Positions 21,972-34,539 of a stretch of 64,000 nucleotides of DNA are shown piece by piece. The position numbers were made by a program, and so were the translations under genes. This DNA comes from Gordionus sp. m RMFG-2023. Lineage: Eukaryota > Nematomorpha > Gordioida > Chordodea > Parachordodidae. The DNA is taken from NCBI RefSeq assembly GCF_954871325.1, contig NC_088778.1:29249120-29313119 (forward strand), read 5' to 3'. Position 1 is the stretch's first letter. Each line of letters starts with the position of its first letter. The notes below the pieces were generated by a model. It was given only the letters and a program-made list of their open reading frames with translations, was not told the DNA's origin and ran no database searches.

Positions 21972-22155
21972 TAGTGTTGTTAAACTACCTAACTTTAGTA
22001 AACTACAAAACAGCGTAGCCACCATTTTAGCCAAAAATATTCCAATCAATCTTCAAGTTGAGACTCAACTTAGAGGCTGAAATTCAATTTTTTAGGCTAA
22101 AAGCTTGACTAAGCCACAATAGAGATGGTCAAAGTTAAGTAATTTAGCAATGCTA
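21972..22155. mobile_element. Short MITE, TAGTGTTGTTAAA family
   Basis: Starts tagtgttgttaaactacc and ends gtaatttagcaatgcta. Inner arms 'ctaactttag' and 'caaagttaag' also pair. This 184-bp member is the shortest of the family here. Confidence 0.45.
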
Positions 22156-22720
22156 AATATCAGAGAGCTGTGGGTCTGATCAGAAGCCCAGCTTGATTTG
22201 TAATATGGTATTATTTTTTAAAATCTAGGCTGGTCCCAAACATAATTTCCAATAATTTCCAGATGGGTCAGACTGACAGACCAGCCCAACAGAACTCTCA
22301 TCCTGGATTATGAATATGATAATAATCAAACAGGTTGGAATATAATGGGTCCTTCAACCTTTAGTTATTTGCTAATATTTTCAATTTCCATTGTTAATAA
22401 TCTGCAAAATAATATTTCAAATAAAATAACAGAATAAAAATTAGAATGGGCCATAAAATAAGCAAAATCCAGACAAGGTGAATAAAAAATTAATAAAATC
22501 TGAGCCAGGCTTCAATCTGTTGGGTTTGAAAATGGAAATAAAAAATATTTGGGTTAGGCTTAAATTTTGACCTCAATAGGGTTATAGTAATAATTTTCAA
22601 ATATTTTATAAAATAATAAAATTAATAAGTTTAAAACACAATTTCTTTTTCATCGACTAAATAAAATCATAAGTCAAGCCTCCTATTATGAATTTTAAAA
22701 TTAATATTTATAATTTTGTG

Positions 22721-23016
22721 TAGTATTGTCAAAAACCTAAATTCAGGTGTTTTTTAAAAAAATATACTTAAATCAAGATTCTATCCAAAAAAAATACTTA
22801 AACCTCAAGATTTTGTACATAAAGTTTGCCAAACAACTCTCTTTGACCACTCAATCCAGAAAAATATTACACAACCCTTAAGATTTTGCCCATAGATGGC
22901 AAAAAGGTTTTAACATCTATTAACAAAATCTTGAGGATTATAAAATATTTATCTAGCAAAAATATTGAGCTAGCTATTTTAAAAAATCAGCTCAAATTGA
23001 GGGTTTAACAACACTA
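22721..23016. mobile_element. MITE, TAGTGTTGTTAAA family
   Basis: Starts tagtattgtcaaaaacctaa and ends attgagggtttaacaacacta (less the first base). Internal motif 'aaaatcttgaggattataaa' pairs with 'cctcaagattttgt'. No coding content. Confidence 0.55.
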
Positions 23017-23019
23017 CCA

Positions 23020-24230
23020 TAAATGGAAAGGTTTGACATTTTTAATAAATCTTAAGGCTAAAGTAATATATTTAGATGATTTAGTGATTTTTTAAAAAGG
23101 GCATGTATCAAGGCTTTTGGCAGCACTAATTTCAAATTTAGGCTTTAGAATATTTATTATGGTTTGGGCTATTGAAAAGTAATAATTTGGAAGAGCTTAT
23201 TGGCTTTTCTTTATTACTTTTAATATTGTAATCAGGAACTAATATAAATAGCGAATTTATTATAAGTAATTTAAGAAAAATAATAATTAGTATAGATTAC
23301 TTGTCAATGTACTGATTTCGAAAGAGTATATCAAATAATTTATATTTTCTTATAGTGGTATTTTGAACATTTTTTCGCCCATACTAAAGAGAATATTTTA
23401 ATAAAATCATAAAATATACTACCTCTCTCTGGCATAAATTTTTATAGACATTTTTCCCATTAAAATTCATTTTTATTCATTGCATTCCCACCGAAAAAAA
23501 TAACATATGAAATTCTTAACAAACTACTTCACTAACAAAATATTATATTGATGCAGAGATTTGTAGATGTCAAATGGAGGTTTAAATTATAGGCCAAAAT
23601 ACGGGATTATTATAATTACCTATATTAAATTATCTACAATAGAGATTTATTATAATCTTTAAATAATATATATTATTACTGAATATTGGTTTTTAATATT
23701 TATTAATTTTAAATATTTTAGAGTGTGACAATATTTTTATAAATTTAGTACTTATGCAGTTTTTAATAGATACTTAATACTTTTTTTCTGCTATTATTAT
23801 ATAATTATTATACTTTAAATGAATGGAAATTTTTTATTTACGATTATTCTTAACCCTTCAATACTCCGGAGAAAAAAATGACGTTTGTACTCGGTTGGGG
23901 TTTAATAGACCCTAATTTCATATATATATATCTCTAATATTTTTATTTTTATTTTATATTTGGATATAAGATAGATTTAACCTTAAGTTTGATAAAATAT
24001 AAATAATTTTATTTCTTAAGCCTAGATTAAAGATGATGAGGATAATTATAATTTGTGCCAAAAAAATTTTAAAAAAGCTTACTTTTTCAAATTTCAAATA
24101 TAAAATATAAAAAAAATAACTTGTCCATCATATAATCATGATAATTCATAATATGGTCTTCAATATAAAAAAAAATTACACTAATACATTCAAATATAAA
24201 AAAAAATATAGAACATGCAAATTTATTTAG
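23020..24230. other. No feature recognised
   Basis: AT-rich intergenic DNA up to the LTR element. No frame, RNA gene or repeat border seen. Confidence 0.45.
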
Positions 24231-24235
24231 GTGGG

Positions 24236-24388
24236 TGTAGTAATACCAACTACTAATTATAAACAATACGACCACTGATTTATATTTTAATTTATTTTTG
24301 ATATCAAATTTTTATTTATTATTTTTCGAATGTTCGATTCTGTTTTAATATACAATATACATAAATAATCATTTATTAATTTATTACA
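24236..24388 (-). repeat. 3' LTR of the Gypsy-type element
   Basis: 153 bp, identical by eye to 27153-27305, with TG...CA ends. It is bordered outside by GTGGG at 24231-24235. Confidence 0.9.
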
Positions 24389-24409
24389 TTTCCTTCAAAC
24401 AATTTAAAG

Positions 24410-27031
24410 TTAGATTTCTTCAATAAACCTCTTTGTAGGTTTACGGTTTCTTGATGAGCAACGTGATGTGGTATTTGTATTTGTGTTTGTATTTGCTTCA
24501 TTCACTGGCACAACCATTTCTGTAACTTCCAAAGAACTTTCATGATTTGGGATAACTAAACGATTTCTTAACTGATCTGCATGCTTCCGTAATGTTTTCC
24601 CGGAAGATTCAACAATATAAGAATAAAGTCCTATTCTTTCTTTAATTACTCCCTCTCTCCAACCATTGATATTTTCATTATTTAACCATATAGGTTGTGA
24701 GATTTCAAATTCTCTTTCCTTTGAATGTAAATCATGATGAAGGCTTTGTTTATCATTAGCCCTTACTATTTCGTGTTCGGCATTTGGTCGGATCCAATCC
24801 AGACTTGTTTTCAATTGCCTCCCAAACATAATTTTAGCAGGAGATCTCCCTGTGGAACTATGCTCTCCCAATCGGTAGGTTGTTAAAACCTGTGTCATAG
24901 CTTCTTCGGGATCGCTAATTGAATCTCTCGTTGCATAATACCGACCTTTCAAAGTTCGTACTGTACGTTCAGCTAATCCGTTAGTTTTTGGATGATAGGG
25001 TGCTGAACGTATATGACGTATGTTATTTAAATCACAATACCTACGGAATTCCCCAGATAAGAATTGTGGTCCATTGTCTGACACAATGTACTTGGGTATT
25101 CCAAACCTAGCAAACCATTTTTTTAGTCGTTTTATCATAGCATCAGCAGAGGTATTTTGCATTAGATCAACTTCTAACCATTTGGAATAGGAATCGACAC
25201 CTATTAGCCAGTATCGCGAATCTACTGGTCCAGCAAAATCAATATGGATTCGCTCCCAAGGTTCCTTTCCAACAGTCCAAGAATATAGAGGTACTTCTTG
25301 AATACTAGGTCTATTTTTCTGGCATCCAGAACATATTTTGATAAAATTTTCTATATCAACATCACATCTGGGCCACCAGCAGTACAATCTAAAAATAGAT
25401 TTCATTGCATTTTCCCCAGGATGTCCCCGGTGAATCATTCCTAACACTGCATTTCTTAATTTATTAGGAATAACCAATCTCCCATTCCATTCTATAATAT
25501 CACGATCGACAGAAAGCTCTTCCCGTCGATTATAAAAATTAACTATTTCTTTATCTTTATAACGATCAAAGTTTCGCCAACTTTGCTGAATATGTATGGC
25601 TACTTTTTTTAATATTAAATCTTGCTTCGACTCTTTTCGTAGAATATTTTCTGACAATTGCATATCATCCAAATTAATACTTCGAATATCCAAAGCATGT
25701 TTAGAATCTTGATTCTCTTCCGAAATTTCTTGGTGTTTATTAATCAAATCTCGAATTCTAGAATCTAGTGTTATGCAACATTTTTCTTTTTCAATATTGT
25801 TGACCAAATTGCGTACTTGTTTAATCATAACCTGACGAGGCATTTCTAAATTGAATATAATCCATGGTAATCCGAAAAGAGGCACCCCAGTTGTATTCAT
25901 TATTACCACTGGTAGAGTCCTTGTCTGTGATCCAATCCTAACATTGACTTGGGTCTCGCCCTTGACGTCTAACGGATGATCACCATATGCAGTCAATGGA
26001 CTGGTTGGCCTAATTTTTGGTCGCCCAATACTTGTCCATATATCAATTCCTATCAATGACGCTTGTGCACCAGTGTCAAAATCAAATTCAAGATCTAACC
26101 CATTTATCTCTGCAGTTAGTTTTGCTCGATTCTCTCGATTTTGTTGAATCTTCCAAATATTATGAATAGAATCACTTGATGACACTCTTATATAATTTAA
26201 ATTCTTTGATTTACAGCAAACTGCAAAATGACCAATTTTTTTACATTTATTACATGCCGCATTTGTAGCTGGACATCTCACTTCTCGGTTATGAATAAAA
26301 CCACATTTATAACATTTAAGTTTATTATAATCTTTATCATTATTATATTTGTATTTATTATTCTCTTTATCAAATGTATTATTATACTTGACTTTATTAT
26401 AGCCTTTATCAATTGTAGTCGTCGATTTTATTGGATGTTTATAATTATTATCATTATCATTATCATTTCTTTTGTTATTAACATTTATCTTATTAACAAC
26501 TGGCATATTTTTATTTGCCATTTCTTTATCTGCTCGCTCAGAAGCTAATGCCAGATCAAGAATAAATTGAAAAGTCAGTACATTATTATCTCTATCAAGA
26601 CCGTCGGGATATAGAGCTCTAAGATCTCTTTCCAATCCCGGTATTTCCATGCCAACCATAAACTGATCACGTAAACGCTCGTAAATATCATTAAGATAAT
26701 GACAACGCTTGCCAATTGTTTTAATTTTATCTGCAAATTCAGTTATGGTTTCAGTTGTTCTCCGTAATCTAACGAAATCAAATCTAGAAGCAAAAGCTGT
26801 TGACGTCGGTTTAAATAGTTTAAAACATATTGACTTAATTTCCTTAAAAGATAAAGTTTCGATCGAATCAGGATAACAAAAACGGTCCACCAACTCAATA
26901 TTCTTATTGCCAAAAAATGTTAAAAATATATCTTTATATTGACATTCAGATGGGCTTACGTTTTTTAACCGAAAACTGGCTTCATTGAGAAAAATATCTG
27001 TGGATAGAAGTATCCAACTCGAATTTATCAA
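24410..27031 (-). CDS. gag-protease-integrase frame of the LTR element
   Basis: One open frame of 873 residues, treated as part of the fossil. In order: a gag-like region (about 1-230) with the RDQFMVGMEI stretch typical of the Mag group; zinc knuckles (about 240-273, CNKCKKIGHFAVCC being the clearest); an aspartic protease (DTGA near 319); an integrase with HxxxH and CxxC zinc residues (about 534-570), catalytic motifs HIDFAGP, SDNGPQF and HPKTNGLAER (about 597-689), and a basic tail (RNRKPTKRF). No reverse transcriptase or RNase H part was recognised. The plus-strand frame over its 3' low-complexity Asn/Lys region is a shadow. Confidence 0.9.
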   Translation of the reverse strand: MINSSWILLSTDIFLNEASFRLKNVSPSECQYKDIFLTFFGNKNIELVDRFCYPDSIETLSFKEIKSICFKLFKPTSTAFASRFDFVRLRRTTETITEFADKIKTIGKRCHYLNDIYERLRDQFMVGMEIPGLERDLRALYPDGLDRDNNVLTFQFILDLALASERADKEMANKNMPVVNKINVNNKRNDNDNDNNYKHPIKSTTTIDKGYNKVKYNNTFDKENNKYKYNNDKDYNKLKCYKCGFIHNREVRCPATNAACNKCKKIGHFAVCCKSKNLNYIRVSSSDSIHNIWKIQQNRENRAKLTAEINGLDLEFDFDTGAQASLIGIDIWTSIGRPKIRPTSPLTAYGDHPLDVKGETQVNVRIGSQTRTLPVVIMNTTGVPLFGLPWIIFNLEMPRQVMIKQVRNLVNNIEKEKCCITLDSRIRDLINKHQEISEENQDSKHALDIRSINLDDMQLSENILRKESKQDLILKKVAIHIQQSWRNFDRYKDKEIVNFYNRREELSVDRDIIEWNGRLVIPNKLRNAVLGMIHRGHPGENAMKSIFRLYCWWPRCDVDIENFIKICSGCQKNRPSIQEVPLYSWTVGKEPWERIHIDFAGPVDSRYWLIGVDSYSKWLEVDLMQNTSADAMIKRLKKWFARFGIPKYIVSDNGPQFLSGEFRRYCDLNNIRHIRSAPYHPKTNGLAERTVRTLKGRYYATRDSISDPEEAMTQVLTTYRLGEHSSTGRSPAKIMFGRQLKTSLDWIRPNAEHEIVRANDKQSLHHDLHSKEREFEISQPIWLNNENINGWREGVIKERIGLYSYIVESSGKTLRKHADQLRNRLVIPNHESSLEVTEMVVPVNEANTNTNTNTTSRCSSRNRKPTKRFIEEI

Positions 27032-27152
27032 ATTTAATCGTAGATAAATCCGCTATTTTTTTTTTGAATCTCCATTTAAGGAATTATTTTCTCCATTTAA
27101 GGAATTATTATCTCCATTTAAGGAATTATTTTCTCCATTTATCGTCGCCATT

Positions 27153-27305
27153 TGTAGTAATACCAACTACTAATTATAAACAATACGACCACTGATTTAT
27201 ATTTTAATTTATTTTTGATATCAAATTTTTATTTATTATTTTTCGAATGTTCGATTCTGTTTTAATATACAATATACATAAATAATCATTTATTAATTTA
27301 TTACA
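27153..27305 (-). repeat. 5' LTR of the Gypsy-type element
   Basis: 153 bp, identical by eye to the other LTR. It is bordered outside by GTGGG at 27306-27310, which completes the target duplication. Confidence 0.9.
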
Positions 27306-27495
27306 GTGGGGTCTCACCAACTTCAATCAGTCACAATTGCTTATATCTTAAAAACTACTCTACCGAAATATATGAAATTTAGAATATAGATTCTAAGATA
27401 TATTTGATGAAGCTACTGAATAATCCAGATCATAATATTTAACCGTTTTTATGAAATATGATTTCTAGCATGCCTGTGGTTTCATATACACCACC

Positions 27496-27926
27496 CAGCG
27501 TCTACATGAGCGGGAGGGGTAGGAACAATTCGCATCCTATTTTTTTGAGGGGGATAGGGGGCAGGTTGCGTTAATGGGGGTAAGATAAATTTTTTGGGGG
27601 TTATCTATTAAATTTTGAGATGAAATAAGATAAAATTTATTGCTGTAAAAATTAATACTTTTATCATAGAATTATTATAATACAATTCATCGACCAAATA
27701 TATATTGCAAACAATCATTCACATTGTTTTCCAAATAAAACTTTCTAAAAGGTTTAGATATTTCAGCAAGCTCATAATGACATAGTAATTAATTCATTGT
27801 AAATAATGGAGGTTTTAATTGAATTTGACACGGCCGCCGAAGGCGATAATTTTTTTAGGGGGGGGTGGTAGGCAAAGGTTTTTAAAGGGGTTTGCATCTA
27901 GTGAAAATCCTGTCATGTAGACGCTG
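27496..27926. mobile_element. MITE-like element with CAGCGTCTACATGA ends
   Basis: The 14-bp sequence cagcgtctacatga (27496) is mirrored exactly by tcatgtagacgctg (to 27926). Inside are G-rich runs (near 27545-27600 and 27855-27870). No target duplication is clear and no frame is present. CAG-type ends suggest a hAT-like origin. Confidence 0.5.
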
Positions 27927-27929
27927 ACC

Positions 27930-29095
27930 AGAGTATTGATGTGTTAAATAAGTAACAGTATATATTTACGCCAAATATTAAGAGTTTACCACCGAACATT
28001 ACATTTAAACAATATCTGTTACCTAAAAGATAAACCTTGCATATAAAAAACCTTATTTTAACGCAGATATGACATAAATATTTTATAGAGTATGTTATTT
28101 TTTAAATTAATTTGATGTTTAAAATAATATGAGTGGATAATATCTATTTTATAATATATTTAAATAGATTGAGAGCTAGATGATCGTTCCTATGGAGTCA
28201 GCGCCGCTGAAAAAAATGTTAAAAACATGTCATTATTGTCGATTGTTATCGCTCTTCATTCTCCAATCAGTACTGTTTTTATTAGCTTTATGTTTAAGTA
28301 GGTAACATGATTAATATGTTTTTTTAAATTTATTTTACTTTTTATTATCCTGAGTTTTTTAGAATCAGAAACCCGTTAAAATATTTTATTTTAATAATTG
28401 TAAATAATTAAAATAAAAAAATTATAAGTAACTTTTTGCTTTATGCTAAAAAGGCTAATATAAAAATAGCAAAAAAAGGTATTTAAGAATAATAAAGAGA
28501 AAGGGGATCCAATTTCAACACCATTGAAAAATACCAAAAAGTAATAGCAAGAAGAAAAGAGGAGTTTATTTAAAAAATATGAGGAGAATTTATCATAATT
28601 AATAATGCCCCCCCCCCACCCAGGATCTTACTTAGATGCCAGTATTACTAATACTTTAATAAATATCAATTGAATATCAAAATTTTAAATATCTGTGTTG
28701 TCCAAAACTATAATAAAGCTAATGTCATGAATGTTCATTTATATGGGCTATAAGATAAGGTTCCAAAGGAAAAGGATTATGAATGCTTTATAATCATTGT
28801 CAATATGTTTATCCTTAACAGCATCTAGAATATTTTACAATATTTTAGTAACTATTCTTACTGTTATATTATAGGAATTATATTTTGGTTGTTGAATAGT
28901 AATATGTTTTAATTTATGTAACGCACATTCATTTAATTCTGTTTATTCATATTATATTTTTATTTTAGTTTTACTTTTCGTTTTATGACTTAAACTTTTA
29001 AATTTATATTCTAATTTTGGTTTGTAAAAAATATAAAAATAGAAGATTAAAAAAGTAATAAAATGAACATTTTAAAACATTCTTTATTTTAGTGT
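27930..29095. other. No feature recognised
   Basis: AT-rich DNA with one C run at 28608. A short GC patch at 28195 (ggagtcagcgccgctg) echoes the end of the hairpin at 39.7 kb. Nothing else seen. Confidence 0.4.
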
Positions 29096-29102
29096 TCCGA
29101 GG

Positions 29103-29300
29103 ACTTCTTTATTCATGATGCCCCGGCTCTGGGTGGTGGACTTGAATGAGATGACCAATGCCTAACCTAATGATATGACCAAGAACCAAAAATATTCCCT
29201 AGCACGTTCTTTCAAGCTTCTTTCTTCATGGTGCCCCGGCTCTGGGTGGTGGACTGGAATATGATGACCAACACCTAATCTAATGTGACGACCTAGTAAG
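29103..29300. repeat. Two-copy direct repeat with GC-rich core
   Basis: A unit of about 113 bp is repeated twice, marked by 'tgccccggctctgggtggtgg' less its last base (29114 and 29227) and 'gatgaccaa'. Function unknown. Confidence 0.6.
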
Positions 29301-30360
29301 AACTGATATTGAAGTTGGACGATAGGCTATGAATTCTATATAGTGTAACCAATGATGATTTACAAATAATTCTAAAATCCACGTAAGAAGAAAAGTTATT
29401 ATAAACTAGTAGAAAACCCGTCAAAAATGACAGGGAATGAGATTTTTATTCATTTTTTTACGATAGATGTCATGCCAGGTTCAAGCTCACAATATTAGGA
29501 AGCATCCAAGATCTTATAATTATAAAAAAGTTTATCAAGCCCAGCTCAACCCTTAATAATTTGTAAAAGATATTCCAAAGTAGGTGCAAGCTAATATTAA
29601 TTTTGAGGTTCCAAACCCAGTCCTACCCATTATAATTTTGAAAATTTTTTCCAGCCTCGGAGATAGTTAAATTTTTAATATCATCACATGAACAGGAATT
29701 ATCTGATTTAACAATTAGTCTAATATGGAAGAAAAAAAACATGTAAATTCCGTATTAAGGGAAACTGGGAAGGCCTGGGCAACCACTTATTAGAGAATCA
29801 CGACAAATAAAATAAAAATAATCGACTCTTATACTTTTTTGTAATATGATCAAATAAAATTATATTTAAAAAAATATGTTGTTTATTATATAAGGTTATT
29901 GTTGTTATTCAGATGATTTTAATGTATGTCTTGCATTTCTGAAATTATTTGTCAAAGAATTTTATAAGGGATATATATTTTTTTATGCTAAGTAAAAAAA
30001 ATGCTGTCTATTTAAATTACAAAAATGCCATTAAACACTAATGAAACTTATATGCAAATTATTCATATAAGTATTTTTTTTATTGACATAAATTTAGGAT
30101 AATTCTTTTAAAAAATAATGAGGAATATTTATTATGTATTTGATAAAATTAAGAGCAAATCCTTGTTGACATTTTAATTTTTGATGGAAAAAGTGACAAA
30201 ATAAATCTGGGCGGTCGTCTGGAGAGGAAATAATTAATGTATAATTTTATATCATTTAGGGTTGTAGATGAAAGTAATGACGGATTACCAAAGCAGTGTA
30301 CAAAACACAATACGTCCTGATAAAGATGTATGCCAATGCCTTGAGATACTGGTAAAAGAA
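29300..30360. other. No feature recognised
   Basis: AT-rich DNA without a supported frame or structure. Confidence 0.4.
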
Positions 30361-30362
30361 GA

Positions 30363-30736
30363 ACGCAAAACGATATTTATGTCAATGTCAGCATTGGTAT
30401 CCCCCTCTAAAATAGAATCATGAACGACAATGTTAACTAAACCATAAAACGGTCATAAGTATTGTTATAAAGGAAGCGACAGAACTACTGCATATTTTTC
30501 CATTAATAAAGTTGATGAAATTGGCTGTACTGTACATTCAAGTTTGAACACGCAAAACGATATTTCTGTCAATGTCAGCATTGGTATCCCCTTCTAAAAT
30601 AGAATCATGAATGACAATGTTAACTCAACCATAAAACGGTCGTAAGTATTGTTATAAAGGCCACGACAGAAATACTGCATATTTTTCCATTAATAAAGTT
30701 GAAGAAATTGGCCGTACTGTACATTCAAGTTTGAAA
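30363..30736. repeat. Two-copy 187-bp tandem repeat
   Basis: Units start acgcaaaacgatattt at 30363 and 30550 and differ at few positions. They contain 'catttttccattaataaag' and 'tgtacattcaagtttgaa'. No coding frame crosses them. Confidence 0.8.
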
Positions 30737-30739
30737 ATT

Positions 30740-32420
30740 CCTCTAAATATTCATGAAAGTTTCTCAGAGAATCGGATAAAGTAATATTTATATTAACTTC
30801 TAGTGAAGTGAATGAATGTACAGAATTAAATGTTTATATTTGTTAAAAAATAGGCGGAGGTGGCATAGGGATTGTGGTAGTGGTGATAGAAATATCATTT
30901 GGAGAAATGGGTGAAAATAAAATAAACATAGATATAAAACATAAGATAAAAAAAAACAAAATAAATCTCCAGATGAGTTCATTTCATACGTAGTTCTTTA
31001 TTATTTTGTCTACCAGTAACTCAAGAACGGGTAAGGCGTTTGTTTAATCGTCATTATTTTGCTTATCTTTATTAATAGATTCATCATGTTTTGTAGTAAT
31101 GTGAGGGATTAGGGTTAGCCTAGACAAATAAAGAAATCAGCCAAAAATATAAATAAACTATTGTTGAAATTAAACAAACATTAAAATAATGTAAAACCGG
31201 TAGATGGGTCAATATTAGATGCATATTTCTAGTAGTTGGAAGGCTATCATTAAAAAAAATTTTGGGGGACTTATCAAGCCTATTATGATATTCTATAAGT
31301 TAAAAAATAATATGATGAATGTAATGTTATTAAGATTAAGGTTAATTAATTGTTAGGTAATTAAAAAATAAGATTAAAAAAGGGGGTAAAAAGAAGGTAT
31401 AAATTATTATATTATAAAAATAATAAAAATTAAATTAAAGGAATTGATAAGATTTTGAGAAATAGTGGTTAATAGATAATAGAGATAGAAAGAAAAGAGA
31501 TAATAAAATTTAGTGATAAATAAATTCATTAAGGGAGGGGAAAAAAATAAAGAAAGAGTTATTTATAAGGATTGGAGATTATAAATAAGTTAGGATAAGG
31601 ATATTTAAATATTTGAATATACTTGATTATCTTCTTAATTATTGGTTATGAAAGAAAAATATGAGTATAAAAAATTGTAATGTAAGTACTGACAAAAATT
31701 GTGAGTATGTTCAAAATAAATATACAAGTTGAGTATCTTGTAGAGAATTTATTAATGTGTAATTGATAATATGAGATGAAAATTGATAAGGTAATCTAAA
31801 AAATAAAGAAAGGATTAAATGAAATATTAGCCTGAATCTTTTTATTCACATCATTTATTTCATTCATATTTAGAAAGTTGAGGGAATATTGTTTATATCA
31901 ATTCAAAGACGATTTTTCAAATCTCTCAATCCATGTTAGGTATGTGTACACCATCAATTCTCGAAATTCCATTCATCTATTTTTATAAAATAAATAAATA
32001 AAATCAACAAATAAAAAAAATAAAAATATATACGTACCGATGACATGACGTCACGATGACGTAGTGAGGATATCGTAAAATTATAATATAGATTAAAATT
32101 ATATGCCGAGATTATGATATAAATTATCTTATTAAAATAACTTAAATGTAAATCAATCATAATGGACATATTTGAATACATAAAAAGGAAATATTTACTT
32201 AATAATGAATTAACATTTGAATTTCTTAGTAAAATGCCAATTGATATTTTTCATAATTTTGATTTCTTGAATTATGACAATTGTGGAAATTAACTGAATT
32301 ACCTTATGAATAAATTATTAATATATTTTTTCTTTCAAATTGGCGAATGATATATTATTAAAAATTGATTGACATTGAGACCATAAATATTACCAAAAGT
32401 GTTTATTATGACATCTTCAC
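30740..32420. other. No feature recognised
   Basis: AT-rich DNA before the Harbinger element. A purine-rich stretch runs 31360-31560. Confidence 0.4.
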
Positions 32421-32647
32421 CTTGGCTGCTTTCATAGTGGAGACGGATCCGATTTTTACATCCGTTCCGTCAAAAGTCAATCTCATTAAAAATGATATAT
32501 ACGTTCATAGTGCGTCCGTTCCGATACCTTCCGTCTTGAAAACGGATCCGGCAAATTTTGAAGTCAAAACATTTTGACTTTTTGATCCGGCAAATTTTAT
32601 AAAGCGTTATAACGTTACTTATAATTTTTTTATAGTTATAAATTATG

Positions 32648-32705
32648 GATAAATCTAGGTTTACAATTTGGTGAATCAGGTATTAAAACTTTATAAATAT
32701 AACAT
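32648..32705 (+). pseudogene. Stray copy of MADF exon end and splice donor
   Basis: The stretch ggataaatctaggtttacaa...gaatcaggtattaaaac repeats, with few changes, the end of the MADF exon and its donor at 33110-33170. It lies upstream of the gene's start, so it is a duplicated exon scrap. Confidence 0.6.
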
Positions 32706-32994
32706 AGAATTTTTTAAATAGTTAGGTGATGAGTTAAATTTTACTCTTCCATTTGTCTTCTCTATTTGTAACATACCTTGTTAAAAAACTAAGCTTATTT
32801 ATCATAACTAAATAGAATTTTATTTTAATTCTAATATTCAAACATCATAATACATATATACATTAAACTAATAGAATTTTTTGAATTAATTATAATAGCA
32901 TTTTATCATAACTATTCCATTTATCTTCTCTTTTACTCTACCTTGTTAAAAATAACTAAATATAATTTTTTATTTCTAATAATTTAGCTTGTTC

Positions 32995-33834
32995 ATGTTA
33001 AAAATGAAAATTAATGTGTTAGATTTAATTGAAGCTGTAAGAGGATCTAAATTTATATATGATAAATTTGATGAAAGTTACAAGGATTCACGCAAAAAAT
33101 CAGAATTTTGGATAAATTTAGACCTACAATTTGGTGAATCAGGTATTAAAACTTTATAAATATAACATAAATTTTTTTGAATATATTTTATTAATTAAAT
33201 TGAACACTTTCAATAATTATATATATATTTAGAATTGATCAAACAATATGATCATTCATTACCTCTGTTTTATATTTTTTAGGTGATGAGTTAAATTTAT
33301 TGTATTAATATATCTCATCTAAGTATTAAGATAAAAAGATTAAGCTTACTATTTAATTCTTAAATTTGGTATTACAATGTTAATCAATATCTTTGAAAAA
33401 TTATTTAGGAGCAAACTTAATTTTTTTAATTAAATTAAATACTATCAATAATTGAGCAAACAATATGATCATTCATTACCTCTGTTTTATATTTTTAGGT
33501 GATTTTGCTAAATTTATTGTATTAATATATCTCATCTAAGTATTTAGATAAAAAGATTAAGCTTACTATTTAATTCTTAAATTTGGTATTACAATGTTAA
33601 TCAATATCTTTGAAAAATTATTTAGGAGCAAACTTAATTTTTTAAATTAAATTAAATACTATCAATAATTGAGCAAACAATATGATCATTCATTACCTTT
33701 GTTTTATATTTTTAGGTGATTTTGCTAAATTTATAGATGAAGAATTGTCATCTTTACCACAGGATCACAAAGATAAAGTGAAAATGAACATTATGCAAAT
33801 GATTTTTTTATATAAAAGTCAATTAAAAAAATAA
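32995..33834 (+). CDS. Small MADF/BESS-type protein of the Harbinger element
   Basis: Two exons, 32995-33142 and 33716-33834, join in phase 1 (TCAG|GTATTA ... tatttttag|GT). The protein has 88 residues. Exon 1 reads VLDLIEAVRGSKFIYDKF, DESYKDSRKKSEFWINL, the start of a MADF (Myb/SANT-like) DNA-binding domain. Exon 2, ELSSLPQDHKDKVKMNIMQM, resembles a BESS motif. In PIF/Harbinger transposons such a partner helps the transposase into the nucleus and onto the ends. The MADF domain is only about half its usual 80-90 residues, so an exon is probably missing. The intron holds a 217-bp tandem duplication. Confidence 0.65.
33298..33725. repeat. 217-bp duplication spanning intron and acceptor
   Basis: The unit from 'ttattgtattaatatatctc' to 'ttttatatttttaggtgat' occurs twice in tandem (offset about 217 bp) before the real BESS exon. 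Each copy ends with the acceptor and the first codons of that exon, giving one decoy acceptor (near 33498) besides an earlier one near 33282. Confidence 0.7.
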
Positions 33835-34539
33835 ATTATATATTTTTTAATATTTATATTTTTAAATAAATATATTATAATTGTTAAACATATTATAATT
33901 TTTTTATTACAAAATAATAAATATTTGCTTTGTGCTTTTTAAACTTAGCCTGACCTATAATTATATCATTTTAAGTACCATATCAGGAAAGGTTTGATAA
34001 AAATAAATTTGATTAGTCAAGGCTTACTAAGTAGGCAAGATATTTACACTCAGGATCCTTTTCTTATATAAGCTTCTTTAAAAAAATGTCACATTCAAAA
34101 ATCAGTAGTAATACAGACCTCAGTATCAATTTCTAATAAATCTTATTACCCATTCACCAAGTATTTAAATTTAATAAAATAGCTGATAATATTTATTTAC
34201 ATGTATAAATTTTTTTTAAGAATATATTAAACAAAAACATGGGAAATTGGTACAAAATAATTATTTTATGAACAAGTTCTTGTATTTTTATAAAAAGAAA
34301 ATATATACCAAAAAAATATAAAGAAATTTAATACATATAAAATCAAAATATTGAAAAAATAAATATTAATTTAATATATTAGTTTGCCAGGGCAAATGTC
34401 TATTATTAAAATAATTGCTAAATAAGTTTCTTATATTTTTATTTTTATCAGAACTATTTTTAATACTCTGTTGGTTCCATAAAGGATAATTTGAACCAAC
34501 AAGATCAAAACTTATTATATTTAAATTTTCTTTCATTTT

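Larger units (their letters stand above)
24236..27305 (-). mobile_element. LTR retroelement copy (Gypsy type, Mag/K02A2.6-like), young
   Basis: A 3070-bp copy with 153-bp LTRs at both ends that I read as identical, TG...CA termini and a 5-bp target duplication GTGGG on each side (24231-24235 and 27306-27310). Next to the 5' LTR (right end) stands TGGCGAC, a primer-binding-like site, then a 22-bp motif (ggaattattttctccattta) repeated about three times. A purine stretch precedes the 3' LTR. Parts seen: gag-like region, zinc knuckles, protease, integrase. Reverse transcriptase and RNase H were not recognised, so the copy lacks the full set and would depend on relatives. The identical LTRs point to a recent insertion. 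Confidence 0.9.

Noticed and set aside
26228-26548. Plus-strand frame rich in Ile/Phe opposite the LTR element
   Set aside because: It is the shadow of the Asn/Lys-rich low-complexity part of the gag-like region.
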